Origin: Planctomycetaceae bacterium
Lineage (GTDB): Bacteria > Planctomycetota > Planctomycetia > Pirellulales > UBA1268
Length of the DNA stretch: 12,241 bases
NCBI GenBank assembly: GCA_003488325.1
Contig: DNLZ01000301.1
Coordinates: 567-12,807, forward strand
Reading direction: 5' to 3'
Part shown: positions 1-7,130 of the stretch, one piece after another
Layout: each line of letters starts with the position of its first letter
How positions within the stretch are numbered: position 1 is the first letter of the stretch
Made by a program: the position numbers and the translations under genes
Notes under the pieces: generated by a model
What the model was told of the DNA's origin: nothing
What the model saw: only the letters and a program-made list of their open reading frames with translations
Database searches by the model: none

Positions 1-558
1 GGCTTCGTGATCGGCGAGGGGGGAGCGTTCCTCGTCCTCGAACGCGCCCGCGACGCGGCGAGCCGCTGCGTCGCCGTGCGGGCGGAGCTCGCCGGCGTCG
101 GCATGTCGAGCGACGCGGTCCACATGGTGATTCCCAACGCCGAAGCCACGCAGGCCTCGCGCGCGATCGCGGCGGCGGTCGCCGACGCGGGCGTGGCGCC
201 CGACGACATCGACTACGTCAACGCCCACGCCGCAGGCACCCCGGTCGGGGACGTCGCGGAGGCCGCAGCCATCCGCCTCGCGCTCGGCGATGCGACGGAC
301 GGCGTGCCCGTGAGTTCCACGAAGGGCATGACCGGCCACCTCGTGAGCGGTGCCGCCGCGTTCGAGGCGGTGGCCTGTCTCGTGGCCCTCGAGCGGCAGG
401 CGCTCCCGCCCACGGTGAATCTCGATCATCCGGACGACCAGTGCCGACTCGACCACGTGGCCCACGTCGCGCGTCCGCGGCGCGTGGACGTCGCGGCGAG
501 CAACTCGTTCGGGTTCGGTGGTTCGAACCTCTGCCTCGTGTTTCGCCGCGTGGCCTGA
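1..558 (+). CDS. Beta-ketoacyl-ACP synthase (KAS I/II, FabF-like), C-terminal part
   Basis: The frame is open from base 1, so the 5' end lies outside the window; 185 residues are visible. The protein belongs to the condensing enzymes that join malonyl-ACP to an acyl chain in fatty-acid or polyketide-like synthesis in the cytoplasm. The sequence begins in GFVIGEG, a conserved stretch shortly after the nucleophilic cysteine, which is itself not visible. The first active-site histidine is in NAHAAGTPVGD (codon 226-228), the conserved lysine and second histidine are in SSTKGMTGHL (residues about 104-114), and the C-terminal glycine loop is NSFGFGGSN. Typical FabF has NAHGT at the first site; here it is NAHAA, a departure next to an otherwise intact catalytic set. 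A DUF4254 gene follows after 34 bases on the same strand. It could serve bulk fatty-acid synthesis or a specialised pathway; the visible part cannot decide. Confidence 0.93.
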   Translation, partial: GFVIGEGGAFLVLERARDAASRCVAVRAELAGVGMSSDAVHMVIPNAEATQASRAIAAAVADAGVAPDDIDYVNAHAAGTPVGDVAEAAAIRLALGDATDGVPVSSTKGMTGHLVSGAAAFEAVACLVALERQALPPTVNLDHPDDQCRLDHVAHVARPRRVDVAASNSFGFGGSNLCLVFRRVA

Positions 559-579
559 CGCGGCCCGTGCGATCTCCCC

Positions 580-584
580 AGGAG
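580..584 (+). promoter_or_regulatory. Shine-Dalgarno AGGAG for the DUF4254 gene
   Basis: AGGAG lies 8 bases before the ATG at 593. This decides the start: the same frame is open further upstream, to 518, but that extension overlaps the end of the ketosynthase gene and carries no family-like sequence. Confidence 0.7.
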
Positions 585-592
585 TCCTCCCG

Positions 593-1204
593 ATGCCCCT
601 GCCCCATCCGCCCGGAACCGCGATCGACTCCCGCCTCGCCGACCTCGTCGCCCGCTGGCACGAGATCGAGCCGGCGCACACCGAGACCGACCTCATGGGC
701 CGCGTCTGCGACCTGCACCGCTTCAACTTTCTCCTCTGGCACGAGGAGGACATCGCCCGCTCGCCCGACGTGACCGACGAGCGGATCGCCGCCGTGAAGC
801 GCGCGATCGACCGCTACAACCAGGCGCGCAACGACGCGATCGAGCAGGTGGACGACTGGCTCGTGGCCGACCTCGCCGCGCGCGGCATCGTCGCGCCGGC
901 CCGCGCGCCCGCGGCCACCGAGACCCCCGGTGCGGCGATCGACCGGCTGTCGATCCTCGAGCTGCGCCGCTACCACATGCGGGAGCAGGTCGATCGTCGC
1001 GACGCCACCGCCGAACACCGCAAGAAGGCCGCGGACCGGCTCGTCATCCTCGACATGCAGCGGGACCATCTCGTGGCCGCCCTCGATCGGCTGCTCGTCG
1101 AGATCTACGCCGCCGAGCGGCCGCTCCGCGTGTTCCGTCAGATGAAGATGTACAACGACCCCGCGATGAATCCCTACCTCTACCGTCGCCCGGCCGCCGC
1201 CTGA
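593..1204 (+). CDS. DUF4254 family protein
   Basis: A 203-residue soluble protein, the normal size for DUF4254 (PF14063). I recognise it by the block around residues 40-90 (LHRFNFLLWHEED, then RYNQARNDAIEQVDDWL) and the block ETPGAAIDRLSILELRRYHMRE (about residues 110-130), both rich in conserved aromatic, acidic and histidine residues. The fold should be mostly helical and no signal peptide is visible. The biochemical role of the family is not established; in other bacteria members occur near glycosyltransferase and cell-envelope genes. Here the gene follows a ketosynthase with a 34-base gap and its own good ribosome site, so a role tied to envelope lipid or glycan synthesis is a reasonable guess, no more. 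The stop at 1202-1204 is followed by the convergent end of the membrane-protein gene at 1235. Confidence 0.85.
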   Translation: MPLPHPPGTAIDSRLADLVARWHEIEPAHTETDLMGRVCDLHRFNFLLWHEEDIARSPDVTDERIAAVKRAIDRYNQARNDAIEQVDDWLVADLAARGIVAPARAPAATETPGAAIDRLSILELRRYHMREQVDRRDATAEHRKKAADRLVILDMQRDHLVAALDRLLVEIYAAERPLRVFRQMKMYNDPAMNPYLYRRPAAA

Positions 1205-1234
1205 CGGGCGATCGCCGTCCGTCGTGCCCTTCCG

Positions 1235-2413
1235 TCAGAAGGGTGTCGGCAGCAGGATCGCGTGGTGATCGAAGAGCACCCGGCGGCCGAGCGCGTCGAT
1301 CGCGGGTGTGATGAAGAGCAGCGCGAGCAGCAGGACCACGGCCGGCACGAGCACGGCCGCCGTGAGCCACCGCAGGATCCGCCAGCGGTCCCGTTCGCGA
1401 CGCAGTGCGAAACCGGTGGCCCACCCCACGGCGATGCGTGCCGGAAAAATCGTGACCACGAAGAGCGGGGTGATCAGCCACAGCGCGTCGCGGGGCGGCA
1501 CGATCACCTTCGCGAGGTAGAGTGGCAGCGAGAGCGCGTGGAGCACGACGACGGCGGTCACGACCGCGATCGGCGCGCGGCGGAAGAGCCTCCCCACGAA
1601 GCCGATGTCACGAAACGCCGCCAGCCGACCCTCGGCGGCGAAGCGGGCCTGCAGGAACGGGACGCACACGAGCACGAGGCCGAGGAAGGCTCCGCCGGCG
1701 AGCGTCACCAGGAGCGCGGCCGGCCGCTGCGTGTTGCGGAACGCCGAGAAGAGGAGCGTGGGGGGGACGAGCCAGAGCGCGGCGCCGAGGAAGCCGCGGA
1801 GCCCCAACGAGAAGAGGTGTCGTGGTCGCACGAGTGCGAGACCGGCGCCGAGACGATCCGCGGCGCCCGACCACGCCGTGCCCGATCGGAGCGCGCGGAC
1901 GAAGAGCCGCGCGTTGCGGAGCGGACGCAGGAATGCCGCCAGGCTCCCGCCCGCGAACCACGCGAGCAGCAGGTGGATCCCGACGCCCACCGCCGTGATC
2001 GTCGTCGCCCGCCGCCAGGCTGCGGCCGCCGGACCTTCCGGATCGACGAGTTCCGCATCGGCGGCTGCACCGGCGACGAGCTGCACGACGAGCAGCCAGG
2101 CCCACGTGCCGAAGCCGATCGCACCGAGGCGCGGCAGCGCGCCTGCCAGCGGCACGCCGTCCCGGAGCCGTCCGGAACGCACCACGCGTCCCTCGCCCTC
2201 GAGCATGTACCCGAGCACGAGCAGATTCACGATCGGCACCGCCGCCAGCACCGACAGGATGATGACGAGGCTCACGACGCCGGCACCCAGCGAGACGAGC
2301 CAGCCGAGCGCGCGGAGTGGATGCCGCAGCGGCGAGGGGCACGCGGGGAACGAGTCCCATGACCGCCACGCGTCCTCCAGCGTGTCCACGGCGGTGGGGG
2401 CGGTCGCGATCAT
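1235..2413 (-). CDS. Multi-pass inner-membrane protein, function unknown
   Basis: A 392-residue protein with about eight hydrophobic segments: residues about 36-70 (long, probably two spans), 100-117, 138-157, 205-223, 233-255, 283-302, 310-330 and 348-370. Between spans are Arg-rich stretches, for example after residue 257 and at 338-349, as expected for cytoplasmic loops. The N-terminal 30 residues are polar, with no cleavable signal. The segment VPIVNLLVLGYMLEGEGR (about 59-76) resembles the opening of DUF4013-like planctomycete membrane proteins, but I cannot confirm that. The ATG at 2411-2413 has no clear Shine-Dalgarno. A TATCCT hexamer on the minus strand (bases 2426-2421) lies only about 8 bases upstream, so a very short or absent leader is possible. 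The gene is divergent from the DUF1549 gene and convergent with DUF4254. Confidence 0.8.
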   Translation of the reverse strand: MIATAPTAVDTLEDAWRSWDSFPACPSPLRHPLRALGWLVSLGAGVVSLVIILSVLAAVPIVNLLVLGYMLEGEGRVVRSGRLRDGVPLAGALPRLGAIGFGTWAWLLVVQLVAGAAADAELVDPEGPAAAAWRRATTITAVGVGIHLLLAWFAGGSLAAFLRPLRNARLFVRALRSGTAWSGAADRLGAGLALVRPRHLFSLGLRGFLGAALWLVPPTLLFSAFRNTQRPAALLVTLAGGAFLGLVLVCVPFLQARFAAEGRLAAFRDIGFVGRLFRRAPIAVVTAVVVLHALSLPLYLAKVIVPPRDALWLITPLFVVTIFPARIAVGWATGFALRRERDRWRILRWLTAAVLVPAVVLLLALLFITPAIDALGRRVLFDHHAILLPTPF

Positions 2414-2430
2414 GCGGGTGAGGATACGTG

Positions 2431-2465
2431 ACCGCCACCGGGGTCCGGATATAGTGGATGGCGGT
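2431..2465 (+). promoter_or_regulatory. Possible promoter with flanking inverted repeat, upstream of the DUF1549 gene
   Basis: TATAGT at 2450-2455 is a good -10 hexamer in an otherwise very GC-rich gap. The matching -35 position (about 2427-2432, CGTGAC) is weak. The hexamer is flanked by the 7-bp inverted repeat ACCGCCA (2431-2437) and TGGCGGT (2459-2465). A transcription start near 2462 would favour the ATG at 2527 over the ATG at 2458. This is a motif-based guess only. Confidence 0.25.
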
Positions 2466-2526
2466 GGGAATGCGACTGCGCCCGTCTCGGTGTCGAGGGG
2501 CCGCTGGATCCGCCGGAGCCCGCGCC

Positions 2527-4182
2527 ATGCACGCGCGTCGATCGATCGGCCGCGGTCTGCTGCCGGCCCTCGTGCTCGCGGGCCTCGCGCTCACGATCGC
2601 GGCGATCGTGCAGGGGCGGTCGACGCCTCTGCCGGCTGCCGCCGTGGCGGGCGATCGGGCGACCCTGGTCGCGACGCTCGACGACGCCGTCACCGCACGC
2701 TGGGCTGCGTTCGGTGTCGAGCCGGCGGCGCCCGCCACCGACCTCGCCGTTCTGCGCCGGGCCTGGCTCGCGCTCGCGGGCACGATCCCGTCGCTCGAGG
2801 AGATTCGGCGCTTCGAGGCCGACGATGCTCCCGATCGGCTCGATCGCTGGATCGGCGGACTCCTGCGGGAGCGCCGCAGCGCCGAGTATCTCGCCCGGCG
2901 GCTCGCGCGGGTGTTCGCGGGCGACGACCAGGGCCCGTTTCTCGTCTTCCGGCGGGATCGTTTCACGGCGTGGCTCACCGATGCGATTCATGCGAACCGC
3001 CCGGTGGACCGGATCGTGACGGAGATGGTCTCCGGCCGCGGACTGTGGACCGACACACCCGCGGTGAACTTCGTGACCCAGGCGCAGGCGAACGACATGC
3101 TCGACGCCGAGAAGCTCGCCGGCCGCGTCTCCCGTTGCCTGCTGGGCCAGAGGATCGACTGCGCGCAGTGCCACGACCACCCGTTCTCGCCGGTGACGCA
3201 GCGGCAGTTCGAGGGCCTCGCAGCCCACTTCGGCCAGGCGCGGATCACCTTGCTCGGCCTCGAGGATGATCCGCGCCGCGTGCATCGCGTCGAGGCGATG
3301 GCTGCGGCGATGCCGGGGGCGATGACGACGCCCGCCGCGTCGGGGATGACGGCGCGGAACGTCCCGCCCCGCGTGCCGTTCGGGGAGGCGTGGGTGCCCG
3401 CGGCGGGCACGCATCGGGAGCGGCTGGCCGGCTGGCTCGTGCATCCCGACAACCGTCGCTTCGATCGGGCGATCGCCAACCGGCTCTGGCAGATCGTCTT
3501 CGGACGACCGTGGCACGACCCGGTGGACGACCTTCCCGACCCGCCCTCGTCGCCGGACGACTCCGATCCGGTGGACGTGCTCGCGGTGGACCTCCGGGAT
3601 CACGGTCGCGATCTGCGGCGCATGCTCGCGGCACTGGCCGGCACGCGGCTCTTTCGGCTGGCATCGGTGCACCCGCTGCTCGACGACGATGCCACGGCGC
3701 CGCGTGTCGCCGAGGCGTGGGCCGCGTTCCCGCTCTCACCGCTCGACCCCGAGGATCTCATCACGGCGATGAGCCAGACGACGAGCCTGCACACGATCGA
3801 CGGCGGCGCGCCGCTGGTCACGCGGACCGTGCGGTTCTTCCGTACGCTCGACTTCGTGCGGGATCACGGCCGGCCGGCCGACGGCGCTCCGGCGGATTCG
3901 GTCTCCACCGTCCCGCAGTCTCTGCTGCGGATGAACGGCCGCCTCACGCGCGAACTGGTGGAGGCCAACGCCCTCACGGCCGCGGGCCGGATCGCGGGCA
4001 TGGCCGCGGACGACGATGCGGCGGTGGAGGTGGTCTACCTCACGATGCTGGCCCGCCGGCCGGTGCCCGAGGAACGCTCGATCATGCGGACGGTGCTGGC
4101 TTCGGCGCCGACGCGGGGCCGTGGCATCGAGGACGTGTGCTGGGCCCTGTTCAACTCGGCCGAGTTCGCGTGGAACCATTGA
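2527..4182 (+). CDS. Short DUF1549/DUF1553 protein with CxxCH motif and N-terminal membrane anchor
   Basis: A 551-residue planctomycete-type protein. The N-terminus (residues about 8-29) is a hydrophobic signal or anchor segment, placing the bulk outside the cytoplasmic membrane. The DUF1549 part contains LRRAWLALAGTIPSLEEI (about 76-93) and the hallmark CAQCHDHPF with C212, C215 and H216 (bases 3160-3174), a c-type haem-like motif. The DUF1553 part follows with LAGWLVHPDNRRFDRAIANRLW (from about 300) and VFGRPWHDPVDDLPDP. Most family members are 700-1000 residues and carry a leading cytochrome-like (PSCyt1) domain with its own CxxCH; that domain is absent here and the middle region is short. 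GGAG at 2515-2518 lies 8 bases before this ATG; an in-frame ATG at 2458 is less likely. The DUF1501 gene follows 64 bases later, the standard pairing. The biochemical activity of the pair is unproven. Confidence 0.9.
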   Translation: MHARRSIGRGLLPALVLAGLALTIAAIVQGRSTPLPAAAVAGDRATLVATLDDAVTARWAAFGVEPAAPATDLAVLRRAWLALAGTIPSLEEIRRFEADDAPDRLDRWIGGLLRERRSAEYLARRLARVFAGDDQGPFLVFRRDRFTAWLTDAIHANRPVDRIVTEMVSGRGLWTDTPAVNFVTQAQANDMLDAEKLAGRVSRCLLGQRIDCAQCHDHPFSPVTQRQFEGLAAHFGQARITLLGLEDDPRRVHRVEAMAAAMPGAMTTPAASGMTARNVPPRVPFGEAWVPAAGTHRERLAGWLVHPDNRRFDRAIANRLWQIVFGRPWHDPVDDLPDPPSSPDDSDPVDVLAVDLRDHGRDLRRMLAALAGTRLFRLASVHPLLDDDATAPRVAEAWAAFPLSPLDPEDLITAMSQTTSLHTIDGGAPLVTRTVRFFRTLDFVRDHGRPADGAPADSVSTVPQSLLRMNGRLTRELVEANALTAAGRIAGMAADDDAAVEVVYLTMLARRPVPEERSIMRTVLASAPTRGRGIEDVCWALFNSAEFAWNH

Positions 4183-4233
4183 GCGGACGTGCGGTCGATC
4201 GATGACGGGGCCGGACAGCAAGCATGGACATGG

Positions 4234-4240
4234 AAGGGAG
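4234..4240 (+). promoter_or_regulatory. Shine-Dalgarno AAGGGAG that favours a GTG start for DUF1501
   Basis: AAGGGAG lies 6 bases upstream of an in-frame GTG at 4247. The nearest in-frame ATG codons (4259, 4265, 4268) are 18 or more bases away, too far for this site, so the GTG is the better start. Confidence 0.6.
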
Positions 4241-4246
4241 AATCGA

Positions 4247-5560
4247 GTGGGGCGCGTGATGGGGATGATGACGGGGCGGGGGGCTGACGCGGTCGATCCA
4301 TCGCGACGGCGCTGGTGTGTCCACGTCGCTGGTCTCGGTCTCTCGCTCGCGCTGCCGGCGCTGCCGACTCGTGCGGCGGCGCGGCGCGGCGTCGAGCGGC
4401 CCGGGTCGCTCGTGACGATCTGGCTCGCCGGCGGACCAAGCCAGCTCGAGACGTTCGACCCTCATCCCGGGACGGGCATCGGTGGCCCCACGCAGGCGAT
4501 CGACACGGCGCTCGGAGGCGTGCAGATCGCAGCCGGCTATCCGCAGCTCGCGGCGGTCCTCGACCGCTTCTCGATCGTGCGGTCGCTCGTGTCGAAGGAG
4601 GGGGATCACGAGCGCGGCACGCACGCGATGAAGACCGGCTACCGGCCCGATCCGGTGCTCGCGCATCCGTCGCTCGGCGCGGTCGTCGCGCACGAACTCC
4701 CGCAGGCCGGCATCGATCTGCCGGCGCACGTGGCGCTCGGCACCGGCGGCTTCCGGTCGCGCGGGGGCTATCTCGGCGCCACGCTCGACCCCTACCACGT
4801 GCCCGTGCCGGGCGGCCAGGGGCAGAATCTCGCACCGCCGGTCGATGCGGGCCGCCAGGGGCGTCGGCTCGCCGCGGTGGAGGCGGTGAGCCGAGCATTC
4901 GAGGCGGGCCGGTCGGCGGCGGTGCGACGGACGCTCCACGACCACGTGCGCGGCGAGGCGATCGCGCTCATGGAGTCTCCGCAGCTGGCGGCGTTCGACG
5001 CCGACGTCGAGCCGCAGGCCGTGCGGGATGCGTACGGCGACACGCCGTTCGGCCGGGGCTGTCTCGTCGCGCGCAGGCTCGTCGAGGCGGGCGTGCGGTC
5101 GGTGGAGGTGACGCTCGCGGGGTTCGACACGCATGCGGACAATTTTGCCGGTCATGCCGCACTCGCGGCGACGCTCGATCCCGCCCTCGCCGCGCTCGTC
5201 ACCGACCTGGAGCGGCGTGACCTGCTCGAGTCCACGGTGATCCTGGTGGCGGGCGAGTTCGGTCGCACGCCGGGCATCAACCCGCTGGAGGGACGCGACC
5301 ACTGGCCGCACGGCTTCTCCGCGCTCCTCGCGGGCGGCGCGATCGCGCCGGGCCGCGTCGTGGGTGCGACCGATCCGGAGGGGCGTGAGCGCATGCCTGC
5401 CGATCCCGTGGACGTCGGTGACCTGACGGCCACGGTGCTCGCCGCACTCGGGATCGACTCCGCCCGCGAACTCGCGACGCCCGCCGGCCGACCGATGCGC
5501 CTCTCGGGTGGCCGGGTGGTCGAACGCCTCATGGCCGACGGCATCCGGCCGCGGGCGTGA
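4247..5560 (+). CDS. DUF1501 protein (alkaline phosphatase/sulfatase-like fold), Tat-exported
   Basis: A 437-residue protein when started at the GTG at 4247. The N-terminus has a twin-arginine motif SRRRW (residues 19-23) and a hydrophobic stretch (about 25-40) ending near PTRAAA, a Tat export signal typical of this family. The mature part opens with SLVTIWLAGGPSQLETFDPHP, where DUF1501 normally has a metal-binding-like W-x-x-G-G-P-S-x-x-x-x-F-D-P block. Further family blocks are GFDTHADNF (292-300), GEFGRTP (336-342) and GRDHWP (349-354), which correspond to the metal-ligand regions of the alkaline-phosphatase superfamily. Family length is about 400-480, so it looks complete. It sits directly after the DUF1549/DUF1553 gene; the two recur together across planctomycetes and are thought to act outside the cytoplasm. 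The substrate is unknown. Confidence 0.92.
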   Translation: MGRVMGMMTGRGADAVDPSRRRWCVHVAGLGLSLALPALPTRAAARRGVERPGSLVTIWLAGGPSQLETFDPHPGTGIGGPTQAIDTALGGVQIAAGYPQLAAVLDRFSIVRSLVSKEGDHERGTHAMKTGYRPDPVLAHPSLGAVVAHELPQAGIDLPAHVALGTGGFRSRGGYLGATLDPYHVPVPGGQGQNLAPPVDAGRQGRRLAAVEAVSRAFEAGRSAAVRRTLHDHVRGEAIALMESPQLAAFDADVEPQAVRDAYGDTPFGRGCLVARRLVEAGVRSVEVTLAGFDTHADNFAGHAALAATLDPALAALVTDLERRDLLESTVILVAGEFGRTPGINPLEGRDHWPHGFSALLAGGAIAPGRVVGATDPEGRERMPADPVDVGDLTATVLAALGIDSARELATPAGRPMRLSGGRVVERLMADGIRPRA

Positions 5561-5663
5561 GGCCGGTGGCGTGGTCGGGGTGGTGCTTGGCGGCGATCGG
5601 TCGCGCATACTGATGCCCGCGGGGCGGTCGCGCCCCGGGAAGTGTCACCGGAGGCCCATCGTG

Positions 5664-7124
5664 ATGACCGTCACCCGCCGCGACTTCGTCGAGCACGCCC
5701 TCGCCATGGCCGGCGCCGCCCTGGCCGCCACGCCCACGCTCGCCCTCGGTCAGGAGCGTGCGGCGGAGAAGAACCTCGGGCCGAACGAGCGGCTGCGCGT
5801 GGCCGTCGTCGGCCTCAACGGCCGTGGGGATTCGCACCTGTCGGCGTGGCTCTCCGATCCGAACGCCGAGATCGTGAGCGTCTGCGACGTCGATCCGGCC
5901 GCCATCGAGAAGCGTCGGAGCCGTTTCAAGGATCGTCGCCTGCCCACCGCCGTGCAGGACTTCCGCAAGCTGCTCGACGACCCGACCGTCGACGCGGTGT
6001 CGATCGCGACGCCGAACCACTGGCACGCGCTCATGTCGATCTGGGCCATGCAGGCCGGCAAGGACGTCTACGTGGAGAAGCCGTGCAGCTTCACCGTCGA
6101 CGAGGGACGGGAGATGACGAAGTGGGCCCGGAAGCTCGGCCGCATCTGTCAGATGGGTGCGCAGAGCCGGAGCATGACGGGGATGCGTGAATCGATCGCC
6201 TTCATCCACGGCGGCGGCATCGGCGAGATGAAGGTGGCCCATGCCCTCTGCTACAAGCGCCGACAGAGCATCGGCTGGGTCAACGCCCCCGCGCCGATCC
6301 CCCCCGGCCTCGACTTCGATCTCTGGGCAGGTCCGGCACCCGCGATCGTGCCGGTGCGGCAGCGGCTCCATTACGACTGGCACTGGAACCGGCTCACCGG
6401 CAACGGTGACCTCGGCAACCAGAATCCCCATGAGCTCGACAAGGCCCGGTGGGCGCTCGGCAAGAACGAACTGCCGAAGCGGGTGGTGAGCATGGGCGGG
6501 CGGCTCGGCTACGTCGACAACGGCGACACGGCCAACAGCCAGCTGACGATCTTCCAGTGGGACGACGCCCTGCTGATCTCGGAGGTGCGGGGCCTCGAGA
6601 TCAAGACGCCGCCCACCATCGGCCGCAAGGCCGGCCCGCTGGGTGTGGCGAACATCTACTGGGGCACGAAGGGCTACCTCGTGACCCCCAACTACGCGTC
6701 GGGCGTGGCCTTCGACTACGACGGCAACGAGCTCGGCAAGTGGACGGGTGGCAGCGACAAGCTCCATTTCGAGAACTTCGCCGCCGCGGTGCGCAGCCGC
6801 AACTACGCCGATCTTCATCTCGACGTGGAGGACGGTCACTATTCGAGCGCGCTGGCGCACCTCGGCAACGTCTCCTGGATGCTCGGCGAGCGCGTGCCGC
6901 TGGGGACGCGGCCCACGCTCGCGGCGAGCGAGCCCCACGTCGTCGCGACGCTCGAGGGCTTCGAGCAGCACCTCAAGGAGAACGGCGTCGACTTCACCGA
7001 CACGCCGCTCGTGCTCGGCCGCGAGCTCACCGTCGACCCGCGAACGGAGCGGACGGGCGATCCGGCCGCCGATGCCCTCTTCACGCGGGACTATCGCAAG
7101 GGCTACGAGCTGCCGCGGGTCTGA
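5664..7124 (+). CDS. Gfo/Idh/MocA family oxidoreductase, Tat-exported
   Basis: A 486-residue NAD(P)-dependent dehydrogenase-like protein of the group that acts on sugars, inositols and related polyols. A Tat signal is visible: TRRDF at residues 4-8, a hydrophobic stretch 11-28 and a likely cut near LALGQ. The Rossmann fold starts with RVAVVGLNGRGDSHL (45-59) and the acidic residue that ends strand 2 is in CDVD (74-77). The family lysine is in VEKP (137-140). The C-terminal domain carries GNGDLGNQNPHELDKARWALG (about 247-266), matching the GNQGxHExDxARW block common in planctomycete members. GGAGG at 5650-5654 fits the ATG at 5664 (9 bases) or the in-frame GTG at 5661 (6 bases). The gap from DUF1501 is 103 bases, so it may have its own promoter. 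The substrate cannot be read from sequence. Confidence 0.93.
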   Translation: MTVTRRDFVEHALAMAGAALAATPTLALGQERAAEKNLGPNERLRVAVVGLNGRGDSHLSAWLSDPNAEIVSVCDVDPAAIEKRRSRFKDRRLPTAVQDFRKLLDDPTVDAVSIATPNHWHALMSIWAMQAGKDVYVEKPCSFTVDEGREMTKWARKLGRICQMGAQSRSMTGMRESIAFIHGGGIGEMKVAHALCYKRRQSIGWVNAPAPIPPGLDFDLWAGPAPAIVPVRQRLHYDWHWNRLTGNGDLGNQNPHELDKARWALGKNELPKRVVSMGGRLGYVDNGDTANSQLTIFQWDDALLISEVRGLEIKTPPTIGRKAGPLGVANIYWGTKGYLVTPNYASGVAFDYDGNELGKWTGGSDKLHFENFAAAVRSRNYADLHLDVEDGHYSSALAHLGNVSWMLGERVPLGTRPTLAASEPHVVATLEGFEQHLKENGVDFTDTPLVLGRELTVDPRTERTGDPAADALFTRDYRKGYELPRV

Positions 7125-7130
7125 CGCGAC

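Noticed and set aside
1207..1216. GGCGATCGCC palindrome between convergent genes
   Set aside because: GCGATCGC-like words recur through this GC-rich sequence; one copy in a 30-base gap is not significant.
1262..2362. Long plus-strand open frame antisense to the membrane protein
   Set aside because: Its Arg/Glu/His-rich low-information sequence is the mirror of a hydrophobic GC-rich gene; the minus-strand frame has clear membrane spans.
2410..3672. Long minus-strand open frame antisense to the DUF1549 gene
   Set aside because: Shadow of a high-GC coding region; the plus strand carries the CxxCH and DUF1553 motifs.
4151..5608. Minus-strand open frame antisense to DUF1501
   Set aside because: Arg/His/Glu-rich shadow without motifs; DUF1501 signatures are on the plus strand.
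5529..6971. Minus-strand open frame antisense to the Gfo/Idh/MocA gene
   Set aside because: The plus-strand gene has the Rossmann, EKP and HELD motifs; the antisense frame has none.
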